This document shows, piece by piece, positions 1 to 6,191 of a stretch of DNA of 7,900 nt. The position numbers were made by a program, and so were the translations under genes. The notes below the pieces were generated by a model. The model ran no database searches, was not told the origin of the DNA, and saw only the letters and a list, made by a program, of their open reading frames with translations. The DNA is from CAZIOQ01 sp964540975 (GTDB lineage: Bacteria > Patescibacteriota > Microgenomatia > UBA12405 > UBA6130): assembly GCA_964540975.1 (NCBI GenBank), contig CAZIOQ010000009.1:1-7900 (forward strand). The letters are read 5' to 3'. How positions within the stretch are numbered: position 1 is the stretch's first letter; each line of letters opens with the position of its first letter.

Positions 1-102
1 CACCCACACCAAGGCCAACAGCCACCCCTACACCCCGACCAACCGCGACTCCTACCCCAAGGCCGACTTCTACTCCCACACCGAGGCCAACAAATACACC
101 AA
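1..102 (+). repeat. Direct repeat copy A of a linker-encoding segment (matches 4223-4324)
   Basis: Bases 1-102 align without gaps to 4223-4324, with two mismatches by my reading (26 and 93), both silent third-position changes. The copy may extend further left of the window. It encodes the Pro/Thr linker of the truncated dockerin protein. Confidence 0.9.
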
Positions 103-287
103 CCCCAACTCCCAAGGCCGGCGATATTACCGGAGACGGAAAAGTTGACAGCGCTGATTATGCGGTCTTGATAAAAAACTTTGGCCAAACCGTTTCTCCG
201 GGAGACATTAAAAAAGGTGATTTAACCGGTGATGGCAAAGTAAATGAGGCCGACTATGCGGTTTTAATGGCGAATTTTGGCAGATGA
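1..287 (+). CDS. 3' end of a dockerin-bearing surface protein (5' truncated by window edge)
   Basis: The reading frame is open from base 3 and ends at TGA 285-287, giving 94 visible residues. Residues 1-38 are a Pro/Thr linker built on the octad TPTPRPTA. Residues 40-94 form a type I dockerin: two EF-hand-like calcium loops, D41 to D52 (D-I-T-G-D-G-K-V-D-x-x-D) and D73 to D84 (D-L-T-G-D-G-K-V-N-x-x-D), each followed by the helix pattern YAVL(I/M)xNFG. Loop positions 1, 5, 9 and 12 are canonical; position 3 is Thr instead of the usual Asn or Asp in both loops. Dockerins bind cohesin modules in extracellular complexes, and cohesin-like proteins lie downstream in this window. The N-terminal functional part is outside the window, so the protein's own activity is unknown. 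The last 24 bases overlap the opposing glycosylase gene. Confidence 0.88.
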   Translation, partial: PTPRPTATPTPRPTATPTPRPTSTPTPRPTNTPTPTPKAGDITGDGKVDSADYAVLIKNFGQTVSPGDIKKGDLTGDGKVNEADYAVLMANFGR

Positions 288-830
288 GACACCTCTCAGA
301 TAAAATCGCCAAGGGATTTTTGACCAATAAGGACCGGCATAATCAATACCAATGCGGGACGCTCTCGCAATCTGGCTTTTTTTAATTTTCTCCCCCTCTT
401 CCAGCCAGATCCGTTGAGAACTACATAAATCTTCTCCATAAAAACCTCTGTGAAGTTTCAACGCCCGGCAAAGTTTTCCCGGGCCATCAGTCGGCTGGGT
501 TATCCCTTCCACGGGTTCCAAAGCACGAATCAATACGCAAGTCGGCTTTCCCTCTTCCTCGGTAGAAATATTCAGCTGCCAATACATTCCATAAACCAAA
601 TAAATATAAATATGGCCGCCAACCATAAATTCCGCCCGATTCCTTGGCGTTCTCTTTCCCAAATAAGCATGAGAGGCTTTATCCCGCGGTCCAATATAGG
701 CTTCGGTCTCCACAATTTTTCCCGCCAGCTTTTTTCCTCGATAAACCCTAACCAAAATTTTGGCCAACAAATCCTTAGCCACCTCAAGTGTCGGCCTGAC
801 AAAAAATTCTCTTCCCAATTTTTTCCCCAT
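264..830 (-). CDS. 3-methyladenine DNA glycosylase (AAG/MPG family)
   Basis: A complete 188-residue base-excision repair enzyme of the AAG/MPG family, which cuts the N-glycosidic bond of alkylated purines such as 3-methyladenine and hypoxanthine in the cytoplasm. Family landmarks appear in order: FFVRPTLEVAKDLL (residues 9-22), VETEAY with the catalytic Glu at 43 and base-stacking Tyr45, ASHAY with His54, RTPRNR (60-65), YIYLVYGMY (75-83) with Tyr77 in the base pocket and Tyr80 as the presumed DNA-intercalating Tyr, then RALEP, DGPGKLC, RIGID and PWRF near the C-terminus. These residues match human AAG E125, Y127, H136, Y159 and Y162 by motif alignment. Length is typical of bacterial members. 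The ATG is the first possible start: an in-frame TAA lies 12 bases upstream. No clear Shine-Dalgarno is visible. It overlaps the dockerin gene tail to tail by 24 bases and is functionally unrelated to its neighbours. Confidence 0.95.
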   Translation of the reverse strand: MGKKLGREFFVRPTLEVAKDLLAKILVRVYRGKKLAGKIVETEAYIGPRDKASHAYLGKRTPRNRAEFMVGGHIYIYLVYGMYWQLNISTEEEGKPTCVLIRALEPVEGITQPTDGPGKLCRALKLHRGFYGEDLCSSQRIWLEEGEKIKKSQIARASRIGIDYAGPYWSKIPWRFYLRGVSSAKIRH

Positions 831-888
831 ATCTTTAGTTTATCAAAGAAAAGTAACCCTTCTTCCACTCTTGACTGTGAACAAGATA

Positions 889-922
889 TTGACAAAAACA
901 AAATTTCTTGTTACGTTCTAAT
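889..922 (+). promoter_or_regulatory. Candidate promoter of the 861-residue protein gene
   Basis: TTGACA (889-894) is a perfect -35. Two -10 candidates follow: TACGTT (912-917) at 17 bases with three of six matches, or TCTAAT (917-922) with five of six matches but a 22-base spacer. The second sits in the word GTTCTAATT (915-923), which also occurs at the cohesin operon promoter at nearly the same distance from the start codon. Which -10 is used cannot be settled from sequence. Confidence 0.4.
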
Positions 923-932
923 TAATTAGCCT

Positions 933-3518
933 ATGAAACAAAAACAAATTGTTCTTGTTCTGACTCTGCTTTTGCTGACTGTGACCACTTTCTTCACCGT
1001 CAATTTGGTCCAAAAACCTCAGGAAGTCAGAAGACAAGCTGCCGGAACAGACCCAGGGATCCAAACAGCAATAAATATAACCAACATTTTTTTAAACTCC
1101 TACGGTCATTGGAATTTTCAAGATTTTCAACAAGTGGCAGGTATGGCAGAGGCGAACTTAGATAAAGTGGTAAGAGAAGGCAAGAAGTGGCCGGGGCCAA
1201 ACGTCGAGTATGAACGCCTCGTGCATACTTATATCGGTGGAATATGGACTAGCTTCGCCTATACAACCAAGTTTCTGACAGAAGGCAATCAAGAATATCT
1301 TAAAAAAGCAATCGCCATTATCGAATATGTTGACAAACAATTTGATAATAACCGTTTTGCCAGCTTTAAACGCGATGGAGAACCTAATGGGGATAAGAAA
1401 GCAACCTATGAGGTTTTAAATCCCCTTTTGATTGCTGTTTGGCCAATTTGGAATCAACTCCCTCCTAACTTACAAACTTCGCTCAAAAGACATATCGTTG
1501 ACTTATCTAACTTCGCCATAATCGGCTACCACCCCTATGGTTCATATGTGGGCAATTCTTCAGGAGAAGAGAATGCTTGGTGGCCTGGGATTCCTTTAGC
1601 CCGGGCTTATTTAATGTTTCCCAATGAATCTAATAGTGGAAAATGGCTTGAGCAAGCCAAGGTTTTTCTTTTTCATTCTCTTTCTCTGGAAGAGACTTAC
1701 GGCGGGTATACTACCCAGACTATTTATAAAGACCCACCTGAAACTTACCTTTTTGACAACCATGAGTACCATCCCCACCCAAATTATGCTTTAAGCACAG
1801 CCGGTTCTTTAGCCGCCACTGCTTATCTTTATCAAAAAGTTAAAGGGGGAAACGTTCCTTCGGAATTTCTTCATAATGCAAAACTGGTTTTTGAAAAGCA
1901 TTTAAATTATGTTAATTTGCCCGATTTTAAGTTTAAAGGAAAGAAAATAAAAACCGTAATCAGAGTCAGAGGTGATTATTTTGTTGCTCTGGTTGAGTCT
2001 CCTAATCCTTCTCTTAAAGTTTGCCTCCAATATTTTTCTAGCTATCCCGGTGGCTTTTTAGGCGAGAATTGCCAACTCTTAGAGACGAGAGTTGATAAAA
2101 AAGCTGATGGTTCTGATGGTCCTTGGAAATCCTTTGAAATGGCTGCTTTTGATCCGCCAGAAGCAAAACAGCTGGTATTAAAATTTGATGTTGCTGGCAG
2201 TCCAGGAAGGATTGTTTATCATGTTGATAATTTGTATTTATCATCTCTCCTACTTGAGAATGCTTACAATTTGCTTAATGACAGCCAAAGTAATTTTGAA
2301 CAAGGTGAGTCTTTTTCTTCTTGGAAACCTGGAGGAAGTGCCACCCAAACTGAAAGCCGTTCAAATTACCGAGCTAAAACAGGATCATATTCACTTCGGG
2401 TTGACTACACTGGCGCCTCAAACACTCCTTATTACTCTGTTTTTACAGTCTTGGACAACACCCCTCTAAGCCAAAGCAACGCCTTCTTCGCTACTGGTTT
2501 TGATGATTGGGGTGGCGATGCACTTGAATTGTCACGTTATAGAATAGCTAAAGAAATGCTAGGAATTGTTGGTTTTAATGACCCTGAAACGGGTTTTAGC
2601 ACTCCCAATTTAGCGGAACATGCAAGAACACTAATTGCCAGTCGCAATTATCTTTGGAAACCAACCGGCCCAAACATCAGACTAACAGAAGCAGAGCTTG
2701 ATCATAATAAAAACTCAGAAAGCTATAAGTGGTATATGAATGCAATGAAACTTGCCGATGCTTTTACTTATCTTTCGCTTTTTGATTCTCGATTCCGGCT
2801 GGCTTCTCCACTTGTGGCCGCATCACCGGCGGCTATCCTTGGTAGAGTGGCAACTGAAGGCGGTTATTCTTCGGGAGGGCAAAATAATTTGCCTTATTAT
2901 ACCAATGCCAGCAGTGGTTTTAATAATCTGAAAATCAGCTGTGGTGGCCAATCAAGTGGCTGGACAAGCGATGCTTTTATCGCCGGCACTAATTTCGGTT
3001 CAGGAATGACTATCTCTTGCCTAATTTCAGGCATTCCTCCAAACTACAAAGTTAAAAGATGGAAAGCTTCTTTTGAATCTGGTGGTTCTCCTTCGGAGGG
3101 AACTTGCAACCAAAATAATACTTGCACGGCTACCTTTAAACTTAATCGAGGCAACAACCATCTTTGGTTTTACTTGCTCCCCACTAGTTGCAGTGGCAGT
3201 AATACCATCTTCTCTCCGACCAAGAATTCTTCTTTAAAAGTTGGCCAAAGATATCAAATAACTGGCAGGGGGAGATTCAGCCAGCCGGCCGGAGCCTCGG
3301 TCAAATATATAGACTTTCATGCTTGCCAGCCTGTCGGCACAACCAAAAATTGCTATGCTATTGGCCGATTGAACTACCAAGCTGAGAATTGGAGTTATTC
3401 CTGGACTGTGCCTAACAAATTAATTGGGCCAACAACAATTTGGGCTATCCTTCTTAACGATAGCCAGGCACCACGTTGCGAACAGTGGACAAGACAGGAT
3501 GTCAATATTAGCCGCTAA
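933..3518 (+). CDS. Large exported protein with polysaccharide-lyase-like helical toroid, inserted CBM-like region and Cys-rich C-terminus
   Basis: 861 residues. An N-terminal hydrophobic segment (6-26) is followed by PQEVRRQAAG (29-38), the same juxtamembrane motif as in two downstream proteins, so it is probably exported or anchored. Residues 40-335 are helical and resemble the (alpha/alpha) toroid of polysaccharide lyases and heparinase-like proteins: an E-N-A-W-W-P-G segment (213-219, Asn214) and D-N-H-E-Y-H-P-H-P-N-Y (275-285) look like the Asn/His/Tyr surface of such enzymes. About 340-500 is beta-rich with a carbohydrate-binding-like signature (NFE at 454-456, W464, GSYSLRVDYTG from 484). 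Helices seem to resume at 510-640. Residues 660-861 are beta-rich and hold eight of the ten Cys. No dockerin is present. Substrate and activity are unknown; the lyase idea rests on recalled motif resemblance only and a non-catalytic glycan binder is possible. The start is fixed by an in-frame TAG at 927-929. Confidence 0.6.
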   Translation: MKQKQIVLVLTLLLLTVTTFFTVNLVQKPQEVRRQAAGTDPGIQTAINITNIFLNSYGHWNFQDFQQVAGMAEANLDKVVREGKKWPGPNVEYERLVHTYIGGIWTSFAYTTKFLTEGNQEYLKKAIAIIEYVDKQFDNNRFASFKRDGEPNGDKKATYEVLNPLLIAVWPIWNQLPPNLQTSLKRHIVDLSNFAIIGYHPYGSYVGNSSGEENAWWPGIPLARAYLMFPNESNSGKWLEQAKVFLFHSLSLEETYGGYTTQTIYKDPPETYLFDNHEYHPHPNYALSTAGSLAATAYLYQKVKGGNVPSEFLHNAKLVFEKHLNYVNLPDFKFKGKKIKTVIRVRGDYFVALVESPNPSLKVCLQYFSSYPGGFLGENCQLLETRVDKKADGSDGPWKSFEMAAFDPPEAKQLVLKFDVAGSPGRIVYHVDNLYLSSLLLENAYNLLNDSQSNFEQGESFSSWKPGGSATQTESRSNYRAKTGSYSLRVDYTGASNTPYYSVFTVLDNTPLSQSNAFFATGFDDWGGDALELSRYRIAKEMLGIVGFNDPETGFSTPNLAEHARTLIASRNYLWKPTGPNIRLTEAELDHNKNSESYKWYMNAMKLADAFTYLSLFDSRFRLASPLVAASPAAILGRVATEGGYSSGGQNNLPYYTNASSGFNNLKISCGGQSSGWTSDAFIAGTNFGSGMTISCLISGIPPNYKVKRWKASFESGGSPSEGTCNQNNTCTATFKLNRGNNHLWFYLLPTSCSGSNTIFSPTKNSSLKVGQRYQITGRGRFSQPAGASVKYIDFHACQPVGTTKNCYAIGRLNYQAENWSYSWTVPNKLIGPTTIWAILLNDSQAPRCEQWTRQDVNISR

Positions 3519-3572
3519 TTTTTGGCTGTTGTCCAACCTTACTTACAAATTCCCAAAAAGAATTCAGCCAGT

Positions 3573-3601
3573 TTGACTTTCTCTTTTTCTTTTGTTCTAA
3601 T
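3573..3601 (+). promoter_or_regulatory. Sigma70-type promoter of the cohesin operon
   Basis: TTGACT (3573-3578) and TCTAAT (3596-3601) are separated by exactly 17 bases, five of six matches each, with an extended TG at 3593-3594 one base before the -10. Initiation six to eight bases after the -10 would fall at 3607-3609, only about four to six bases before the ATG at 3613, so the message would be nearly leaderless. This agrees with the absence of a Shine-Dalgarno at that start. Confidence 0.65.
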
Positions 3602-3612
3602 TTTTTAAAGCA

Positions 3613-4824
3613 ATGAAAGAAATTAAAACAATTCGCAAGCTCCACCTTATTTTTGTTTTGGTTCTTCTAGCAACGGTAGCGACCACTTTCCTGGCTGTCC
3701 GCTTAGTCCAACAGCCTCAAGAATTAAGAAAAGAGGCAGCCCCGGCTACCTCTATTTATTTTGAACCTTCAACTAAACAAGCAAGTGTCGGTCAGATAAT
3801 TGAATTAGCAATCTTTGTTAATACTGGCGGCAATGCCTTGTATTCAGTGTTTTTAGAAATCAATTATGATTCGGCTGTTCTTGAGGCCCAGACTTTAGCC
3901 TTTACCAATCTTTTGCCTGATCAACTAAGACCAGTCAGTTTTCCCGCTGGTAAAATCACTGCCTCAGCCGGGACAGGGATAAACAGTAGCATAGGTAGCA
4001 TGGCCAATCCGCCAATTTCTGGAATTCAAAAAATTGCTACTGTTTCTTTCTCTAACCTAAAGCCAACTTCTGGGACCGCGGTCAGCTTTGGTCCCCAAAC
4101 TGCTGCCTACACTGGCACAGGTGCTGATATTGGGGTCAATTTAATCAAAACCAGCAGTCCAGCGACAATTATTGTTTTAGCTCCCACCCCAACTTTAACC
4201 CCAACTCCCCGGCCAACAGCAACACCCACACCAAGGCCAACAGCCACACCTACACCCCGACCAACCGCGACTCCTACCCCAAGGCCGACTTCTACTCCCA
4301 CACCAAGGCCAACAGCCACACCAAGACCAACTCTTGTCCCCACCCCAACACCCGAGACAAACACTGGCACTTTTGAATTTCTTGTTGAATTGCAAGGGGC
4401 AATTAATCCTCCCAGTGTTTTAGAGTTTAAGGTGGAAACGATAATGAAAGGAGAAAAAACTTCCACAGCAGTCCAAGTCACTTATTTAGAAGGTGGTGTT
4501 TATCAAGGCAAACTTTTTAACCTTCAACCTGGTACTTATGATTTTGTTATCAAGCCTCCCCGTCACTTGTCAGTTAAATTCAAGGGGGTTAATATTAAAG
4601 AAGGAGAAAACAAACAAGGTCGGGAAATCGTCTTGCCCTATTTTCCAGTTGCCTTGGCCGGCGACGCCACCCAAGACAACAAAATCAATATTCAGGATTT
4701 CAGAGTTTTGGCCGAGGATTATCTTAAAACCGAAAGCCCAGCCGATTTTAATTTTGACGGAAAAGTTAATATCCAAGATTTTAGATTTATAGTAGAAAAT
4801 TATCTTGAAGAAGGAGAGGAATGA
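3613..4824 (+). CDS. Membrane-anchored cohesin-linker-dockerin protein
   Basis: 403 residues, first gene of a three-gene operon. Order: Lys/Arg-rich start and hydrophobic segment (10-32); motif PQELRKEAAPAT (35-46); cohesin-like beta domain (47-189), with the cohesin-style NYDSAVLE; Pro/Thr linker (191-251) with five TPTPRPTA octads; a small beta domain (252-345) containing the QPGTYDFVIKPP turn, possibly a carboxypeptidase-regulatory-like or Ig-like fold; and a C-terminal dockerin (350-398). Dockerin loop 1 (D351-D362, D-A-T-Q-D-N-K-I-N-x-x-D) is degenerate at positions 3, 4 and 6; loop 2 (D378-D389, D-F-N-F-D-G-K-V-N-x-x-D) is canonical. Having cohesin and dockerin on one chain suggests an adaptor or self-assembling scaffold (inference). 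The start is the first ATG after an in-frame TAA at 3598-3600. A strong promoter lies just upstream; there is no Shine-Dalgarno. The stop overlaps the next start as ATGA. Confidence 0.88.
   Translation: MKEIKTIRKLHLIFVLVLLATVATTFLAVRLVQQPQELRKEAAPATSIYFEPSTKQASVGQIIELAIFVNTGGNALYSVFLEINYDSAVLEAQTLAFTNLLPDQLRPVSFPAGKITASAGTGINSSIGSMANPPISGIQKIATVSFSNLKPTSGTAVSFGPQTAAYTGTGADIGVNLIKTSSPATIIVLAPTPTLTPTPRPTATPTPRPTATPTPRPTATPTPRPTSTPTPRPTATPRPTLVPTPTPETNTGTFEFLVELQGAINPPSVLEFKVETIMKGEKTSTAVQVTYLEGGVYQGKLFNLQPGTYDFVIKPPRHLSVKFKGVNIKEGENKQGREIVLPYFPVALAGDATQDNKINIQDFRVLAEDYLKTESPADFNFDGKVNIQDFRFIVENYLEEGEE
4198..4317 (+). repeat. Five tandem 24-base units encoding TPTPRPTA
   Basis: Five units start at 4198, 4222, 4246, 4270 and 4294, each encoding TPTPRPT plus Ala or Ser; a decayed partial unit follows. 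Units differ mainly at third codon positions (for example CGG, AGG and CGA for Arg). The coding strand is almost free of G and rich in C. This is the extended linker of the 403-residue protein and a likely spot for length variation. Confidence 0.9.
4223..4324 (+). repeat. Direct repeat copy B of a linker-encoding segment (matches 1-102)
   Basis: The second copy of the segment at 1-102 lies about 4.2 kb downstream in the same orientation and in the equivalent linker of the cohesin-dockerin gene. The copies share the same order of synonymous codon variants, so the match reflects copied DNA and not just a shared amino-acid bias. Confidence 0.9.
4811..4816 (+). promoter_or_regulatory. Shine-Dalgarno site (AAGGAG) for the second operon gene
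   Basis: AAGGAG lies four bases before the ATG at 4821, inside the last codons of the upstream gene. It is the clearest ribosome binding site in the window. The other starts lack a strong one, which suggests that internal operon genes and promoter-proximal genes start translation differently here. Confidence 0.6.
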
Positions 4825-5375
4825 AAGAAAAAGTAAAGTTCACTTTCTTGTTAATCCTTGGCATTACTTTAGCTATTTTTATGATCTTTTTAGGTATCGG
4901 CTGGCAACCACGAACCTTGGAAAAACCATCTCTTTCAGAACAACCACCTCTTTTTGAAGACAAAATCGCTCGTGCTTCAATTGACTTTCATCCTTCCCAG
5001 TTGGTAATTCATCAAAATGAGGAATTAAAAATCGAAATCCTGTTTAAAAGCGAAAATCCAATTGTCGGTGCTGATCTCAATTTCAAATTCGACCCAACAA
5101 TTTTAGCCATTAAACAAATAAAACCAGGTCACTTTTTTACCCAGCCTTGGGAGATTAAAAAAATTATCAAAGCTGAAAAGGGAGAAATTTTTTATAGCCT
5201 TGGCTCTTTTTCTCCCCAAACAGGTGAAGAAGTTTTAGCCGAACTTATTTTTAAAGCAAAAAAAAGCGGAGTAACCGAGGTTTCTTTAGTTGAAGGCACG
5301 CAAATCGCCGCCGAAAAGACCGACGAGCTAAAAATCGATTTGCCTGTTTTAGGCAATTATATTATATTGGAATAA
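4821..5375 (+). CDS. Membrane-anchored single cohesin-like domain protein
   Basis: 184 residues. It has a Lys-rich N-terminus, a hydrophobic segment (about 7-27), a short polar spacer (28-52) and one cohesin-like domain (53-184) with which the protein ends: no linker, dockerin or sorting motif. The domain holds VGADLNFKFDPTILAI, the cohesin pattern in which a strand leads into D-P-x-x-L, and the IFYSLGSFSP segment followed by a strand typical of the cohesin second half (LAELIFKAK). The same segment is IIYSLGSFTP in the next gene, so the two domains look like close paralogues. The ATG overlaps the upstream stop (ATGA), with AAGGAG at 4811-4816 four bases before it, so translation is probably coupled. 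Likely role: holding a dockerin-bearing partner near the membrane. The fold call is from pattern recognition. Confidence 0.8.
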   Translation: MKEKVKFTFLLILGITLAIFMIFLGIGWQPRTLEKPSLSEQPPLFEDKIARASIDFHPSQLVIHQNEELKIEILFKSENPIVGADLNFKFDPTILAIKQIKPGHFFTQPWEIKKIIKAEKGEIFYSLGSFSPQTGEEVLAELIFKAKKSGVTEVSLVEGTQIAAEKTDELKIDLPVLGNYIILE

Positions 5376-6179
5376 ATGAATAAAAAAATTATTGCCATTA
5401 TTGTTTTGATTTTGCTCCTTGTCGCCACTGGCCTCACAATTTATTGGGTTAAAAGACGGCAAGAATTAAGACTCAAGGCAGCGCCGGCAACTGTCCTTTC
5501 TGTTTCTCCAACAACAGTGGAAAAAACAACTGGCGAGACTTTTAACCTTAATATCCAAATCGATACTGGTGAGAATCAGGTGGTTGGCGCTGATTTGTCT
5601 CTTTCTTTTAATAGTTCTGTTTTAGAAGGATTAACCATTAGCCCAGGAAGTTTCTTAGAAAATCCTCAAGAGCTAACCAAAAACATTGACAATCAAACAG
5701 GAAAAATAATTTATAGTCTTGGTTCATTTACACCAAAGCAAGGCACAGGCGTTTTGGCTACTATCCAGTTTCAAGCAAAAGCCGAGGGAACAAGCACACT
5801 TGGTTTTGGAACAGGAACGTCAGTCTCTGGAGTTGGAGAAACCGAAGCTCTCCAAAATACTATTTCAGGATCAATCACGGTAATCCCAACAATCGTCCCT
5901 ACCGCCACCCCCACTTTAACACCCACTCCAACCTCTCAACCAACCACCCCTACTCCCACTGTTATCCAGTCAACTGCGACCGCTACTCCACCACCAGCCA
6001 CTTTAACACCAACGCCAACCACTGCTTCCGAAGATTCCGAAGAAATAACCGCCACTCCTATCTCCTCCCCAACTTCAACCGAGGAAACGCTACCTCAAGC
6101 AGGCAATTCTTTGCCGACTTTCTTGTTCATTACCGTGGGCAATCTTTTGCTTTTTTCACTGCTTTTCTTTCTAATTTAG
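5376..6179 (+). CDS. Cohesin-like surface protein with Pro/Thr stalk and LPQAG-type C-terminal sorting-like signal
   Basis: 267 residues, last gene of the operon; its ATG directly follows the TAA of the previous gene with no spacer. Order: hydrophobic segment (5-25); motif RRQELRLKAAPAT (27-39); cohesin-like domain (40-170) with VGADLSLSFNSSVLE and YSLGSFTP; Pro/Thr/Ser-rich stalk (171-238) with an acidic island (SEDSEE); L-P-Q-A-G at 239-243; and a hydrophobic tail (246-267) running to the stop. The layout resembles a sortase-type wall-anchoring signal, but the motif has Ala where LPxTG has Thr, and no basic residues follow the hydrophobic stretch. It may be sorted by a divergent sortase or simply be anchored at both ends. 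Likely role: surface-tethered receptor for dockerin proteins. The gene ends 12 bases from the convergent deacetylase gene with no hairpin terminator between them. Confidence 0.85.
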   Translation: MNKKIIAIIVLILLLVATGLTIYWVKRRQELRLKAAPATVLSVSPTTVEKTTGETFNLNIQIDTGENQVVGADLSLSFNSSVLEGLTISPGSFLENPQELTKNIDNQTGKIIYSLGSFTPKQGTGVLATIQFQAKAEGTSTLGFGTGTSVSGVGETEALQNTISGSITVIPTIVPTATPTLTPTPTSQPTTPTPTVIQSTATATPPPATLTPTPTTASEDSEEITATPISSPTSTEETLPQAGNSLPTFLFITVGNLLLFSLLFFLI

Positions 6180-6191
6180 TTTCCCTTAAAA

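Noticed and set aside
1..116. CRISPR-like or DNA-level regulatory repeat
   Set aside because: The 24-base units are in frame, without spacers, and encode a Pro/Thr linker. A protein-level explanation is enough.
450..929. Open frame of 159 codons on the plus strand
   Set aside because: It lies antisense to the glycosylase gene, whose motifs are unambiguous; the predicted protein has no recognisable features.
1158..2469. Three short open frames inside the 861-residue gene (1158-1340 and 2038-2244 on minus, 2185-2469 on plus)
   Set aside because: They overlap a well-supported long gene and have no domain, start context or composition of their own.
3519..3572. Rho-independent terminator after the 861-residue gene
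   Set aside because: Only a four-base stem (TTGG/CCAA) is visible, with no following T run, so no terminator can be supported.
4107..4481. Open frame of 124 codons on the minus strand rich in Gly and Val
   Set aside because: It is the complement of the Pro/Thr linker repeat. The low-complexity Gly/Val protein follows from the repeat, not from selection.
4493..4792. Short open frames on both strands over the dockerin end of the 403-residue gene
   Set aside because: They are shadows of the dockerin-coding frame with no independent support.
6180..6191. Bidirectional terminator between the convergent operon and deacetylase gene
   Set aside because: The gap is 12 bases and no stem-loop is visible there or in the adjoining gene ends.
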